A stretch of DNA of 64,000 bases from contig CM067536.1 of NCBI GenBank assembly GCA_034509925.1, positions 2,503,501 through 2,567,500 on the forward strand, read 5' to 3'. Under the pieces are notes generated by a model that made no database searches, was not told the DNA's origin, and saw only the letters and a program-made list of their open reading frames with translations. Shown in pieces: positions 1-20,700 of the stretch; the first letter of the stretch is position 1, and every line of letters starts with the position of its first letter. The DNA is from Hirudinaria manillensis (taxonomy: Eukaryota; Annelida; Clitellata; Hirudinida; Hirudinidae). Position numbers and translations under genes: made by a program.

Positions 1-288
1 GGATGGATGGATGGATGGATGGATGGATGGATGGATGGATGGATGGATGGATGGATGGATGGATGGATGGATGGATGGATGGATGGATGGATGGATGGAT
101 GGATGGATGGATGGATGGATGGATGGATGGATGGATGGATGGATGGATGGATGGATGGATGGATGGATGGATGGATGGATGGATGGATGGATGGATGGAT
201 GGATGGATGGATGGATGGATGGATGGATGGATGGATGGATGGATGGATGGATGGATGGATGGATGGATGGATGGATGGATGGATGGAT
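1..288. repeat. (GGAT)n tetranucleotide microsatellite
   Basis: About 72 perfect copies of GGAT run from the window edge, so the true length is unknown. Three frames read as an endless M-D-G-W repeat; this is a by-product of the tetranucleotide and not a gene. It ends in a short GAT/GAC-rich stretch to about 330. Confidence 0.97.
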
Positions 289-2870
289 GAAAAGATATTG
301 CTATGATAATGATGACGACGACGATGATATGGACGTCATTGGCATTGAGAATGAATACTAGTTAAGATTTATATTTGAACTTTAAAGTGTTTTTATTTTA
401 TTTTTGTATTTCAAATTTACAGTTGTAAGATGAAAAACTGAAATGATAAAAAATGTCAGACACAAGAAAAAATGTTTGTACTTGGAAGAAGCAATTGCCA
501 CATTAAATATTTACTGGTATCCGCTGTAGGACGTATTCCTGAATGTAATTAAAGCCGAGCTTTAATAAGTAATATTATAAGTAATAAAATAATAAATAAA
601 TAAATAAGTAAATTATTAATGAGCTCTAAACCTGTTCGGAGATAATATATTTTTTTTCGATTTTTTAAAAATATTGTAATTAGAGAAACCAGTAAATAAT
701 TATAATAACGGTATTTTTTTATAAAAATAATTATACTCATCCGTGAAATAGTATAGCTGTATATTAGGTGAAAGAGGATTTATTGAAAGAGGATATTTAT
801 TGGAAATGAAATTTGAGGAAAGTAAATCATTAAAACAGAAATCCTTTAAAAAATACTTTTAAGTAAAATATTTTACAATTAAATCGATTAAATCGATTAA
901 TTAATTGAGCTACAATTAATTAAACAGAGTAAAGTCAGTAAAATGCAGTAAGTTTCGGTAGAATATAAATCAATTATTTCCAAGGATTTTTCACGAACAA
1001 ATCCAACAGTAAAACTCTGAACAATGTCGAACAAAGCCATTAAAACTTTTCAGGATTTTCTTCATTTTTTCTTTAGGTTTATTTAAATTTATTTTTTGTT
1101 TTTTTCTTTACAAATTTTCACAAAAGAATTTCGACAGTAAAAGATTTATTATTAGTATATTAATTTAACAAAGGTTCTTTAACTTGGCAAAAAAAAAAAC
1201 AAAACAAACATACAAACTTGGCACCTGTTTTTGTAAGTAATAAACTTGTCAGTATGTTGTACACTTCTAAGGATGTAAATCAACGATAGGTTAATAAATT
1301 ATAATAAGTTAGACGTAAATAACTAGTTACGAGAAATATTTATGTTTTAATATTGTAATATTCGTGACTGACTTCAGTGACCTAGAATTGAGGACCACAT
1401 AAATGCATTTTGCAAGATTTTCAAGTATTTAAGTTTAATTTGTTTATTTCTCTTCTGTTCCCCGAATTATGACAAAATAGGCAGAAATAAATTGAATTAC
1501 TTTATAAATCAATAAAAATAATTGAATTAATTTATAAATCAATAAAAAAATATAATTCTAATAAGAAATTCTACTCGTGTAGCAAGGAAATATATTCATT
1601 TTGTTTTCTATTTTCGGATGAATTTCTCTGACCTTTGAACCTGCGGTCATCAGTTGTTATGAAGGATTGTGAGTACGATTGGAGGGGGCAAATTGAGTCC
1701 TAAAAAAATATTTTTCTCGCTTCGTTTGGAATTGTTTTTTTCGTAGAATATCTTGGAATAAATATAATATTTATGATAATAATATTTTTATTTGTTAATA
1801 ATTTCAATGATTTATTTAATTTCATTCGTTCGCCATAGTTTTATTAAAAATCATAAACTTGAAAAAGCAAATAAGAATATTGAGTGAAGGTGTAAATTGA
1901 AGTTCACTTAGGTGCAAGCGATTATGGGGATTTTGTTTCTCTGTTAAAAATATCACTAATTTAGTTTGATTGATAAATAAATACGATTGAATATAAAATA
2001 TTTTCTAATTATTTAATTGTTTGTAGAACATAAATAGGTATAAATAAAATACAATATAGATATAAATTTAAAGAGATAGATATAAACAAAAAATATATAT
2101 AAATAAGATATAAATAGGTATAAGATGTAAATATAAATAAAATACAATATTAATACAAATTATTAATAAACGGCAATTGAAATAAACTTTAAATAATATG
2201 CAACAAATTCACTAATATTGAAATTTAAAAGAGAAATAAAAAAAATAATTCCACGAAAGCGTTTGAGTTTGGATCTTTGCTCGGAAAATCCAGATTGCTT
2301 GTGGTTCTCAGCTCCATCTTCTCCAGCTGGAATAACCTCGCATAGCCACCAGTTTTCTCGGGCGTGATAAGGTTTTTTTTTTGAACAGAAGATAAATTTT
2401 GTTTGCAAGTCTGATCTTATCTAAATAAATTCGATTTTTCGATCGGCCTGCATTATTGACTGTTTTATAATTCCAAATTTCTTTCGTAACCTTTTTAATT
2501 TACTCAATTTATTCAGTTTATTCCTAGAAAAACTCGCAAGAATGATAAGCTCTGACTGCAAATTGTTCCTTTTTTTAAATACCACGTCCTAGGTGGTACA
2601 GCTATAAGTGACTGCAGGGATGGACCTATTTTTACGTAAGATGTAATTTCGATATCTTTATCAACTTCTAATATCATTTTTGGAAGTTTTGAAAACAATA
2701 AGCCACAATATAAAATATTCTAGCTCCAAATAAATAACAAATTTTTAAACAAACTAAATTTGATTCAAAATGCGTTTCATTAAAAAACAGCATCCAATTT
2801 TTCTTTTTCTTTACATTCATTTTATCCACCTTTGCCTCATTACGGCAACGAATTAAGGACCAGCACGACA
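289..2870. other. AT-rich sequence with no recognisable gene
   Basis: Mostly A/T with homopolymer runs and degenerate AAATATAAATA-type tracts (about 2030-2170). A slightly more GC-rich patch at about 2260-2400 is open on the minus strand, but it matches no family I know and has no clear splice context. Nothing else is supported. Confidence 0.6.
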
Positions 2871-5770
2871 CAGCTGACTCCATTGATGATGATGATGATG
2901 ATGATGATGACGACGACGATGGTGATGATGAATTGGTCAATGTCCAACTCACGTCCGCTGAAGATGAAATAGAAACTTAAAAACTCATGAGAATGAGTAA
3001 ATTCATGGCTTTCTACCTCGAAGGGCGAAACAACTTTTATAGCGCTTATTCGCAAGAGGGTCGTTTGCTTAGAAAAAGCCTATGCATGCTCCCCCTTTCC
3101 ATCCATACACGCACAGCCACCCACACATCTACACATGCACACTCAAGCGCTACTTAACCAGCTCCCCAAGATCTAATCGATCCTTTATCGAACTGTCAAT
3201 GAATGACAACGGAGGGCACTCATTCATTCATTCATTGATCCCAATGCTGAGTGCTCGTTCTGATGTGGAGAGGTTGAAAGAAAAAAAGACTTTGCCTGCA
3301 AGAACTCGTAAATCCATTCGGAAGACGATGCAGATCCGATGCTCGGACTTGGAATTGTCCTTTCTCTTTGAAGCCTCAAAATTCTTTTTGACGAAGTCCG
3401 ATGCTTCAAGAGAGATTTTTTTTTAGAATATTTTTTTCTTTCATTTTCTTTCTCAAGATATTCCCACGTTTCTTTCACCTGCCAACGCCACGTGGCGATT
3501 CTTAAAGCTTTGATCTATCGATCGCAACAACGACAACAAAAGCGATTACTGTTACGAACACAACGACTTCAGTTGCGACCACGACAACAACAACATGTGT
3601 CTGAAATGTGACGGACTTTCAAATACGTTTTCAACTGCACTTGGAAATCTTCCAATTCTTTCCTTCTTATTTTCTTATTTATTTTTTTTCTAAATTCAAA
3701 AGAATTTTTTTCACTAAAAAATTGTTTTCAGAATTTTCAGTTTTTTAAACGTTGTCCTCTTCAAAGATGCGATTTCTGTTATTTCAGAGGTGGAAAAAAC
3801 TTCAGAAAATCTTCTGCTTGCTGTATTTTTAATTCTTTCTCTTTTTGAAATGCCAAACGATTAAGTTTTTTTATGCTGTTCCCCTATTATTAGACAAGCC
3901 ATAAACAAGTTCTTTATTTTATCTCCGACCTGAAAGTTTAATCCAATCCTCTGGGCCTGCCTTGGTCACACCCCCTGGCCCAAAGTAGGCCAAAATCTTC
4001 ATCGACAACATCTCCAGAGATGATTAGAACTGAATAAAATTTCCGATGGAAGGGAAAATGGAAAACTACCAGCGTTTCCAGGAGTGTGGGCGGAGTGCAT
4101 GAGGATCCAAGAAAAAATCGATGCTTTTATATCACGAACAACTGCCACTGTCAGCCTGTACCAGCGTGGAGTTAACGTTTTTGAATCCAAAAAAATCTCC
4201 GGAACTTTCTATTTTAAGCAGATAGAGTAGCAAAGTAAATATTGCAGGTGGCATTTGACTTGAAACTGAAACTGAAACTAACTAGAAAATTTCCAAACAG
4301 TGGTTTATGATTTCAAACGATGAGACATTGAAGTGGTATTAATAGTTTAATAAACCCTATCAGTGAAAGACTTAATTTATTCAATTTCTAGGAATTTCTT
4401 AAGAAACCTCCTCCACTTCATCATCATCATCATCTTCATCATCCTCATCACCATCGTCATCATCACAGCATCCTCATCTTCATCGTCAGCATTAGCGTGA
4501 GAAAAAAAAAAGGCGTTTGGAGCGATTTGAAACGCTTGCCTGGATTTCAATCGGATCTGAAATCAGTCGAATTTGAAAACATTCTTGAGTTGAAAAAGTA
4601 TTCGCTGGTCACGTTGAATTACGAGTCAAAGAAGACGATAGCTGTTTGTAAACGGAGAGCGAAATGCGGTGCTTTGCATAATCGAGGTGCTGATGACTGG
4701 TTAAGAGTCGAATTCGAGCCGAGTAAGCAACTTAAATATGTGAAAGAACTGAAAAACAAATCGCAATTTAAATGCAAAACGAATGGAAGTTTATTTAGTT
4801 TTCATCGGTTATTTCGTTGATTATTTAATCAATTATTCGATTTACAATTCCTCGAGGGTTTGAAAAAGTTTTCGAATTATTAAACTGGGTGCCAAGAGCC
4901 CAGAAAATAAATGGTCTGGTCTTTCATAAATGACTCGAGGGAAGCTAAGTGCATGAAATTAATCAATGTCGTCTTATGAATTAAAGATTATTATTCAATA
5001 TTTCAATAAATTTTTCGGCAGATTTCGAGTCTAAAAGAGTTGAAAAAGAAAATGTTCTAAAATAGCTGATATGATTTACTGCGGATTTATTGGTCTAATC
5101 TCTGGTAATAGATGAAGAATCTCGTAGTGCTGTCAAATTCACGCAGAGAATATTCGATAAAAAACATGAAAAGTGTTGAAATTTATTTTTAATAAATATG
5201 ATTCCAATAATTTTAAACTTATTTGAGGAATTGTTAAAAAAAAACTGGTTTTGGTTTAGTTTATGTTTTCGTCTTATGATTTTCTAATTTGTAAAATTGT
5301 ACTTTTAAATGAATAATATATAATTGAATATACATAATAATATATAATTAAATAAATAATAATATAATAATTGCTTTAAATTAAAAATAACTTTTTTAAA
5401 CTTTGAGAATAATCGAAAATCTTTGAAAAATTTGCAATCATTAACTTAGTAAAACTTTATAAATTACCGATTCATTTCTAATGCGTTATGATTAAATATA
5501 CAACCATATAAATATAAAATATATATAAATATAAAACCAACATTAATAGTTCTAAGCCCGAATGCAATCAGCCTTTTGAACTTAAATTTAATTATTATTA
5601 TTTTTATTATTATTATTATTATAGCAAATTTCTATAATAATAATAATACGTAATGCGGACAATACAAGCATGTGAAGTTAATGAATATAATAAATAAAGA
5701 TGGAACCAAATGCATGGAAATTATGTCGTGACAAAGTATAGTTGATGTCAACGAAGCAATATTTTGTGAT
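2871..5770. other. Non-coding sequence with GAT/ATC tracts
   Basis: Contains GAT-type trinucleotide tracts at about 2885-2930 and TCA-type at about 4417-4495. A 107-codon plus-strand open frame (4497-4820) has a Lys/Arg-rich product, no recognisable domain, and an AAA run right at its start, so I do not call it a gene. A stretch at about 3060-3330 is more GC-rich, but I see no structure in it. Confidence 0.5.
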
Positions 5771-5774
5771 CAGA

Positions 5775-5893
5775 GGTGATGATGATGACGAAGGCGACGA
5801 CGATCATGATAACGATGAAGACGACGATGATGATAACGACGACGACGACGATGATGATGATGATGATGATGATGATGACGACGATGATGATTT
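5775..5893. repeat. GAT/GAC trinucleotide repeat tract
   Basis: Imperfect GAT/GAC repeats that read as a long Asp run in one plus frame (open frame 5742-5945). The aspartate run comes from the repeat; the flanking codons show no domain. Similar tracts recur across the first 19 kb. Confidence 0.9.
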
Positions 5894-5899
5894 TATAAC

Positions 5900-11711
<5,812 letters not shown>

Positions 11712-11712
<1 letters not shown>

Positions 11713-14700
11713 TTAATAATTACTATTGCTAATATATAGAAATAATAAAGAATAGAATAATAATGAAATGGAGCCAATAATATCCCTTATTATGTTCTTC
11801 TTTTAAAATGCATTTTGTAAATAAACAAAAGTTATGCAATAATCATAACATTATTCTAAAAAAAATGTAAGCTTCAACGACCCAACAAAAATATATAACA
11901 TTTCCAGAACTTTTTCATTTTGGCATTAATTTTTAAATCAAATTTTGCTTTTAATTTTACAGAAAACCTAAGGGGTAAAAACAAAAGCCATCTTTTTTTA
12001 ACTGATTGTTCCAATCAATTTCAAATTTAATCAATTTATTAACGTAAAAATTGCAACGTCGATTCCATGACGGCTGGCATTTTATATACGTAATAAGCTC
12101 AAAAGGGGTACAAAATTAAGCAGGAAATGAATGGGGAGCAACATCAACCAGTCGATATTGCTCGGCTGATGACAGCAAAGCAATTAGGTTGCAAATGACT
12201 TCTAATGTTTCGGAAGAGAATTAGTATCAATAAGCAAAATGTCACGACCCTGGACTGGTTATGCTTGCGATACAGGAATGGATTACAACATCGGGAAGCC
12301 GTTGCGACTTGAAACAAGAGCTATAAAGGGTACTGTGTGATTCTCTGGCCAAATACGGAAATATTGATGTGTTTACATGATGACGGCGGTGATGATGATG
12401 CTATTTGTGGTTATAATTAAAGGTATCCCTATAATAAACCTATATATAATTATGGAATCAAGTGAAGGAAAAAATGAAAGAGAAAGAAAGAATGAATGAA
12501 TGAATGAATAAATAAATAACAGAGTAGTTGAGTGCATAAAAACCTGGCCAGTCAACATTCCTTTATGCCCGGATGTGCTGCTATGATGCACGCGATGTTG
12601 TAGACACCATCGATATGATGGCTTGTTTTCATTCGATTCGGTTGAAACATGGTTACAACGTGAGGTTTGTTTTCCTACCAAACAATTAAGACCGAGGCAC
12701 TTGGCGTGTACTGATTAACATGAAACTGTGACCGATCTTTCAGTAAAGTACATTAAAAGAGACAGCTCTTTTCATCTAAGGATAAAAAAAAACATTTATG
12801 CAGCGCATGCTCTGAGAGTATCGTTGCTATTATAGACATAAAATAAACTCTGCAATAAATTCAAGTTCTCAGTTCAGTTTCTGCAATGTAATACCAAATA
12901 ATAAATTCACATTTACGGCGCCCATAGCAACTTCCGGGTGGACGTTCCATTCCAATCCGGGACACCGCATCGCTCGAGGTTGTACGTCGCTGGAATAGAA
13001 AGGAAGCCGAAGCTACAAGGAACATTTCATCTCGATGTTTTGTCTGGAAAGCATGTGCTCCATTTAATTACATTTCGAGAGGAGATGCTACAGACGCAAG
13101 TTTGCCTGCGATGTTTCCTTTAGTTTGGTCAGAAATTACCGACGCGAGACTAATATTTGGACTGTTTATTACCACTCAGTTTGATCACCTATCTCACTTT
13201 TTTTTTGTCTTCGCGTCAATTCAACGATAGTTTTGAAAGAGATTGAAACTACCTCGTCATTGATAAAAAAAAAGTCAGACATAACATGTTCATTCTTGAA
13301 TAAAATGATTCTTGAATGCATACCTTTTTCTAGGAGGCTTTTAATAAGATTGAAATTAAACATTGTAACGTTTTCACGATTTTAAATAAAAACTTTAGCA
13401 ATTCAAAAACCTCAACATAAAAAGCACCGAGAAATAAATGCTGACCGAATCCATTCTTTCTTAAGCTGGGAGTGTTGATAAATAAATAAATCAAACACCA
13501 CAACAACAACAACAACAAAAGTTATGCCATAACAAAAATAAACAGAATTTTGAAAAATAAACAACAAAACAAATCTATCTATACACACATACATGTATAT
13601 ACACATAGACATATACATTTATACACAATATTTACATACACAACCAAATAAAGACAGCTTTTTCCATTTTGGAAACATAAAAAAAGATGCGAACCTCCCG
13701 GCAGCTTCAGGCAGCAATAACTTGATGGAAGATAATTTCTCATCATATGCGAACCGGATAGCCCGCGTGATAAGTGGAGGTGTTATCACGACATCATCGT
13801 CGACATAATGATGACGTTGATGATGATGATGATGGTGATGGTGATTGTGATGATGATGGTGGCTACATTCGGTCACGTGGTATCTTGGAAGATGGCGGCA
13901 TTCGTATGAAACTTTCCTTACCACTTTTTTTTATGTGATTTTGATCTGGTTGTTGTTGTTGATTTATTTGTCGGCATTCTCAACTTAAGAAGTGCCTTTG
14001 GATGTTTTTAAATAATTAATTCGGCAGGTGTAGTAATTGAATTGAACCGTTGAAAATTTATGTGCTGTCGTTATTGTGTTTTTGTGTTGTTGCTATGTTG
14101 TGATGTTGTGTTGCATGGGATCGCCTAAACCTCCTCGGAGATTTATCGATTCAACTCCTCCAAACGTTGAGGAATGTCGTCAAATCAACGTGAAAAATAA
14201 AAATATATATATATATGTATGGGGATATTCCTGGCTTAAAGAAGAATGATTTCGTCACAGCTGAAGAAAATAAGTAAAGATGAGAAAATTTTATTTCATG
14301 AAACTATAAAACGTGAAATTACTTTTTGTTATTATTTTTAAAAATAATTATTAGTTTTGTACGATATTGGCTGACTAGATATTAGACTATTGACCTATAT
14401 TTTATAAATATCGTCAACAAACATTCTCCACGCATGAATATCAATGAAGTGGGACTTCGTAAATGTTAGGAAAGTATAATGAATCGAATTCAACTCTTTG
14501 CTTACGATATCCGATAATTACTTCTATTTTATTTATTTATGCACTTTCTCTTATTTTTTATGATATATTTACGAATATAAAAGTCTATTTAAAATACTAT
14601 TACGAGTAAATTATAATATTAAATATGTAAATATATTGGCAGTACAAATGTTAAACACATATTTTGGTTAACAAAGCCATAACGTATAAAATGTATAAAA

Positions 14701-17700
14701 CAGTTTAATTATAACATAACAAGTAAAATATAACATCAATTATGTTAATATGGCAAAACCTAAAAATATTAAAAATACCTATTTTTGGTTAACAAAGACG
14801 TTAACTAAGTTGGCCAAAAATTTAAAAATAAAAAATCCAAGTCGTTGAGAACCACAAACGTGCTGATGGAATTTCCAAGAAATAGATAAACATTGTCTGG
14901 TGAAACATAGTTTTTAAAATATTTCCTTTCGCTTCTTATTTGGCGCCATGTTGGAAAATATATTTTTTTCAATTAGTTTACTGTTAATGCAAGAATTGGT
15001 CGGAAATTGGTCACAGTGGAATATTTTTATATTTGTTTGATTTATGAAAATTAATACCATTTATTATATTATTTTACATTAATTTGCTCTAAAATCCTTA
15101 TATTTCAAAGTTATTCTCATGGATTTAAACATGGGATGTATTAATATCGGTAATTGTTTCCAAGAACAATTTTCCTATCATTTTGCAATATTAAAGTTAG
15201 ACCCGTATCTGAAATACCATTGATAATAATGTCTAATTATTCCAGATTTTTTAAATGGTGTTTCCTGGTAAAGAGTTATTTGATTTAAATGTTTTATACT
15301 GTTTTTTTATTTTAAAGAATAATTTTATATTTTTTATATTGCTTTCATAACAATTGGGAGAACAATTGAGAAAATTTAATTCCGAAATTGCCTGCATTTA
15401 CATAATTGTTTGTAAACGTTTTTTGCTTCGTCTCTCAACTCAAATCTCAACTCAGGTTATTGACCTCTTTTTGCATATTGTTGCAACTCATCGACACCTT
15501 GTCGTGTTTAAGCAGTCGCTTGAAATCTACCTGAAATGTCAAGTTGCATGATCCCCATTCAGATCTTCAAGCCGAAGAATATTTATTCAATTTACCGTCG
15601 ATTGCTAGGTTGTCAAGTAAGAACAGTTCCGTATCTTGACGTAAAAAAAATGAAAATTTATAATAATTCCCTTGAAATTCACAAAACATTTTTTTTACAT
15701 TCAAAATCGTTTTTCCTTACGTGGAGTTGAGAAAACAACCGATTGGCATATTTTATTTAATAATTTCATCGCATTTCTGGTTATATGATTTTTAATGGAA
15801 CTGAAATTAATAAATGGTTAATTTTGATAATAAAACTGTAAAGCCAAAAATAATTAAATTAAAATTAAATAAATTAATAATTCACTTTATCTTTGCACTT
15901 CAATGGCTCGTTTCACAACCGACAGTTTTTCCTCTTTTTTAATTACAATTAGTAAATAAACATATTTAATTTGTATTTTACCTAATTTACAATTCTGAAG
16001 GAAAGCACTTTCCTTAGAAATGCATGAGACGGTCGTCAACGTGTGAAACAAGTCAAACGTGAAACTGGAAACCAAAGAAAAGTAATTTCATTTCATTTTC
16101 ATTTCATTGAATTACTTAGTTGAAAGTCATAAATAAAGTTATAATTAAAATTAAAAGTTATTTATTTTTAAATTAACTTATCGTTAGAATCAGTGCAGGC
16201 AGCCTTCCAGTCCTGAACTGATGGAGACTCAGATGAGGTCGTAACAGAACAGTGTACGATTGCGATAATCAGTTTAAAACAAAACAAACAACAACGTTAT
16301 CATCATCATCATCATCATCGTCGTCGTCATCATCATCATCAACACCAGCAGCAGCAGCACCTCCATCATCATCATCATCAATATCACCAACACCATTAGA
16401 GGTTCTACGTACAAAACGTTTTATTTATGGTTGATGAATAAATCTCCGCTAAATCAATGTCACACATTTTCAACATTGTAAAGCATTATTCGAAATAATT
16501 TTCAATTTTGTGTAACATTACTTTCTATTTAAATGTAATTACTTAAAAATTACCGTAATTTACTTACTGTAAAAACTTACTGTAATTTTTGCAAATCATA
16601 AATTACATCCTAAATTATCTGGAATTCGAGTGAATTGAAATTATTTTCGACTACTTGCAACCTCTGCCCTAACATTCACAACATCTGATCGAAACATTGT
16701 CCCGATGTCTGATTTACGTATCCTTTGTCGTATCTGGGACTTTTGTGAATATAATAACAATATAATAACAATATAATAATAATATAATAATATATATCAC
16801 ATATACAAATATACTAACTTCTAACGTTATCTGCAATTTACTTTAGCCCTTATCCTATTAGAGTTAAACATTCAAAGCAAGTAATTTCATTACTTATACA
16901 TTTTTAAAAACCTTAGATGGGTTTTTCTGTTAAAAAATAGGTTGACAAAAAATTCACTGACATAAACAAACAAACACTTGGCCAGATATAGTGTGCAAGA
17001 AGCGGAATGTGGAGCTTTTGTGGCTGGAGACTTATTTTCTCATAAGCTTGGAAAGGTTCTTTTTCCAGCTTTGAGCGGTGTTTATGCATAGTTTTCGGAG
17101 AATTGGAAAGCAATAGCTACATTGCTCAAGCAGATAATAGTAATAACAGAGTCGTATTTCTGGACGTTTGTTGTCTTTCGGCACTGAGATTTGCAAGAAT
17201 TGTTTTTAGAAATGTCATAAAAAAAATATTTAAAAAAAAACTGTTCCATTCCATGGCTGTTATTTCATAAATCACAGTGCCTTTTAAACCCTTTAAACCC
17301 TTGCAAATCCGAAGTTTTAAGATTAATCGATTATAAAATCAGACCTTATAATAGCAAGGCTTTTTTAATAACTTCAGGATAATCCTGATTTATAATAACA
17401 TCCAGGTAAACTTATAGATCACAACATCAACAGTCAGTATCAACAAGATGCTCCAATGAAATCTAAAATTGTTTTCATGGTTACTCCGATGAATGCAGTT
17501 GTGAGGTATTACCAAAAGCTAGTGCTTCGTATAATCTATCTTTATTAGTCATAATTGCTCGATCGATTACGTATCAGTAATTAAAGTTTTTGTTATTTAG
17601 ACAATCTTAGATGGTAAGCTGCTAATGTTATAACTTATGCCAGTTCAAATTATGTATTAAATTGATCGATCAGCCAACATTATTTCTTTCGCTTCTTGGA

Positions 17701-20700
17701 AATGTTTAGGAGCAAATAAAATTTGTTCTTGAGCGTAAATGATTTAATCACGATGTTTTAATCAATAAAATCAATATTCGATAATGACCGATAACAAAGC
17801 CAAATGACAGAGGCAATTATCGCAAGATCGGATCATACCAGCACCAAATTACTGGCATCAGTTTAACTGTGACATTTGATAGATGATATCCGTTCATCTG
17901 GGTCCACTTTTTACCTTCCTTTCTGTTTGGGTACAGCAGTAGAAATAATATTACGACCCGTCCGTTTTAAGAGATAACTTTCACAATAATTAGCACATCT
18001 CTTCGAAATTTACAGCAATTAAGTAAACCAATTAAGTATTGAGCTTAAATATTACCGTCTATTCGGAATTCAATAACCCCAATTGATAAATCTATTTAAA
18101 ACCATTTTTTAATCAAAAGGCAACAAAGCAACGTACAGGTGTCTGCACTAAAGGTTGGCAGAGAGTTATTGAAGAATGATTAACATGTTGTTCTTTTTGG
18201 ATTCATCGCTCGACAAGTAAATAAATCATGGCATTCATAAACATTTTGACGAACAGGCATGCAGAAAAACTAATGTCACTAACTTTTCAAATCTCATGCC
18301 TCGATCCGGTGATTAAGGTTTTTTAAAAAAAGGAGTCAAACAGGTCTATCTATTCTTGTTATCATTTTTAACATGTTTATCTTCCTCCTCATCATCTTCA
18401 TCACCATCACCATTATTATTGTTTTGATGATTCGACTGCTTTGCTTATAGTTTCGTACGTAATTTTACAGACAATATCCGTAAAGGGCAGACGACAATGA
18501 GTCTCAAATTAAAGCAGTTCACCGGGTAAGATGATCACTTTAAACAACCGACAGTAATCTCAGGTTTCATGAAAACTGTGAAGAAAGGTCCACTTGTTTG
18601 TTACTTTTAAGCTTTCCCTCTCAACGCTACATCTCGCTGCATTGTAAGGTGCGCGTAAAGAGAAGATTTAGCGGAGGGATCCGTCCGTGCTGTCTGACTG
18701 CTACTTACCTTTTAGGCAAACTATGCACCTTGATCTTTCCATCTCCCTTTCATCCATTTAACCATCCATCCTCCCGGGACACCAGTCCGACATCAACATG
18801 TCTTCGAACGGCATGTTTACGAAGTGGTTTCAGTATCTGTGATATTGACACTTTTTAATTTAGACCTCGACAAAATTTAAATCTGACAATTTGCTTTTAA
18901 ATTTGTTTTTTTAATAATAATAATAATTAGACTAATTATGAAAAAATGATCGTATATTGTTTTTATATCAATTTTAAAACAGCCTTACAAGCAATGACCT
19001 ATGGACCTAGGACTATTAAATTCATCCCTGTTGGAGCTTTGGCTGGCTAATATGCGGGTCTAAATTATTCAGACCATTTATTCAGATTTTGAGGGAGTGT
19101 ACAAAAGAGGAGAAATGTTTCTTGTTCTAAGCTGGAGAAAAACTTCCAAAACAACGTTGAAAGCATCAGTGACGCATGTTCTTCACGGCCAAACCCTCGA
19201 AAAAACAAAAAAGTAAAAAAAAAAGAACAAAATAAAAACAATCAAAAACTCAAAAGCTAGCGTTTGCCGCTCGTAAGCAGACGATTTTTCAAAGTTCAAA
19301 GGTCGCAACGAAGCCGTGGATGTTTGCGATTGTGAAACCCGTTCAAGAATTCCCAACTTAAAAAATTTTATGGACCAGCGTTTTACCAAACAAGCAAAGC
19401 CCCACCTTCGTTTGACTTTTTTCTGGTAATTTTTCAAAATGGTTTTTTTTTCTAGCGAATAGAAAGCAAATACTAACAAATGGTTTTCAAAACGTCTTTA
19501 AGAGGTAAGCAACCCTTTCATCGTAAGTTACAAATCGTTTGAGGCGGCACATTTATCGCCGCTAAAGATGGCTATTTGGCTTTGTTCAGCTGCTAAGGAT
19601 GGTCTAGTAAATCAAGTAAACTTACTGCACTTTTGTTGGAGTAACGAAACTCAAATATTAATCAAAGTCAATTTAGCACCAGCAAAGTTAAAATAACAAA
19701 GACTGATAAAACTCTCAATGGTAAAGATTCCTTTGTCGTCATTAGTAACGTCAAGAAGCATTACCAAACATGTTAAATGACCAGCTTTTGTAAGCCGTGG
19801 GAATCTATCTATAAATGCGAAAGAGAAAAGAGTCATCAACAGAACATTTTTATTTTTGTTTAAAATGTTTCTTTATTTAAATACGCAAGTTTCAATTCAT
19901 ACAACAGAGAATTCTTGGTATAAGTTTAATATTCCATGCTCTTCTAAGCTCTCAGACACAAAGGACAGGATTGGAAATGAATTTGGAAAAGAAGCTTTGG
20001 AAATGAAAATTCCACTTTGTCATGAAACTCATTTCCTGACAGAGATTCCGTTTTTGAAGTGAAACTTAATCTCGTGTCAAAGCGGTTGAGCGAAGAGACG
20101 AGTATGTAATTAACTTAGTTTAATACAATCATTAAGACTTTAACATAACATAAACATACTTCACATTGTCAGAACATCTACGAAACGCATTCAGTCCTTG
20201 GCTGGATAAAGATATTAAACAATTAGAATAATGTAACAAAAATGTAGTTAATTTAATAATAAATAAAAATAAAATAATAATAATAATAATAATAATAACG
20301 TTTATTTCCAAACATGTAATTTTGACATTTAGAAAATATCAAACGCAATGGTTTTTCTTTTTATTTTGCCTTTGACAACAAGAAACATGTTTTTATTTTT
20401 TTTTTGTATTTCGTGAACCAAACAAAGCTTCAAATAACCGGCTGTTTACAGGAGATTAATTCCTTGTCAAAACAAACGAAAATTCAAACATTTTCTCTTC
20501 AATAGCTTTTCTGAGTTTTCCATGATTTATCGACAAAATGATAACATTTACATATATTTTTTTTTGTTATGCAACTTCCAAAATCTCTCTTTCAGCTTCT
20601 GATTGATGAAAAAATATTAAAAAAATGAATTTTAATTCGCGTTTAGTCCGTAAGTTATAAAAAGTTTTTATTTGGGTTATTAATGCAGTCGTGTTGTGGG

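Noticed and set aside
1..361. Overlapping frames of repeated Met-Asp-Gly-Trp
   Set aside because: Pure consequence of the GGAT microsatellite; all three frames are open.
4497..4820. Small basic protein gene of 107 residues
   Set aside because: No domain, no promoter or splice evidence; it starts in a homopolymer run.
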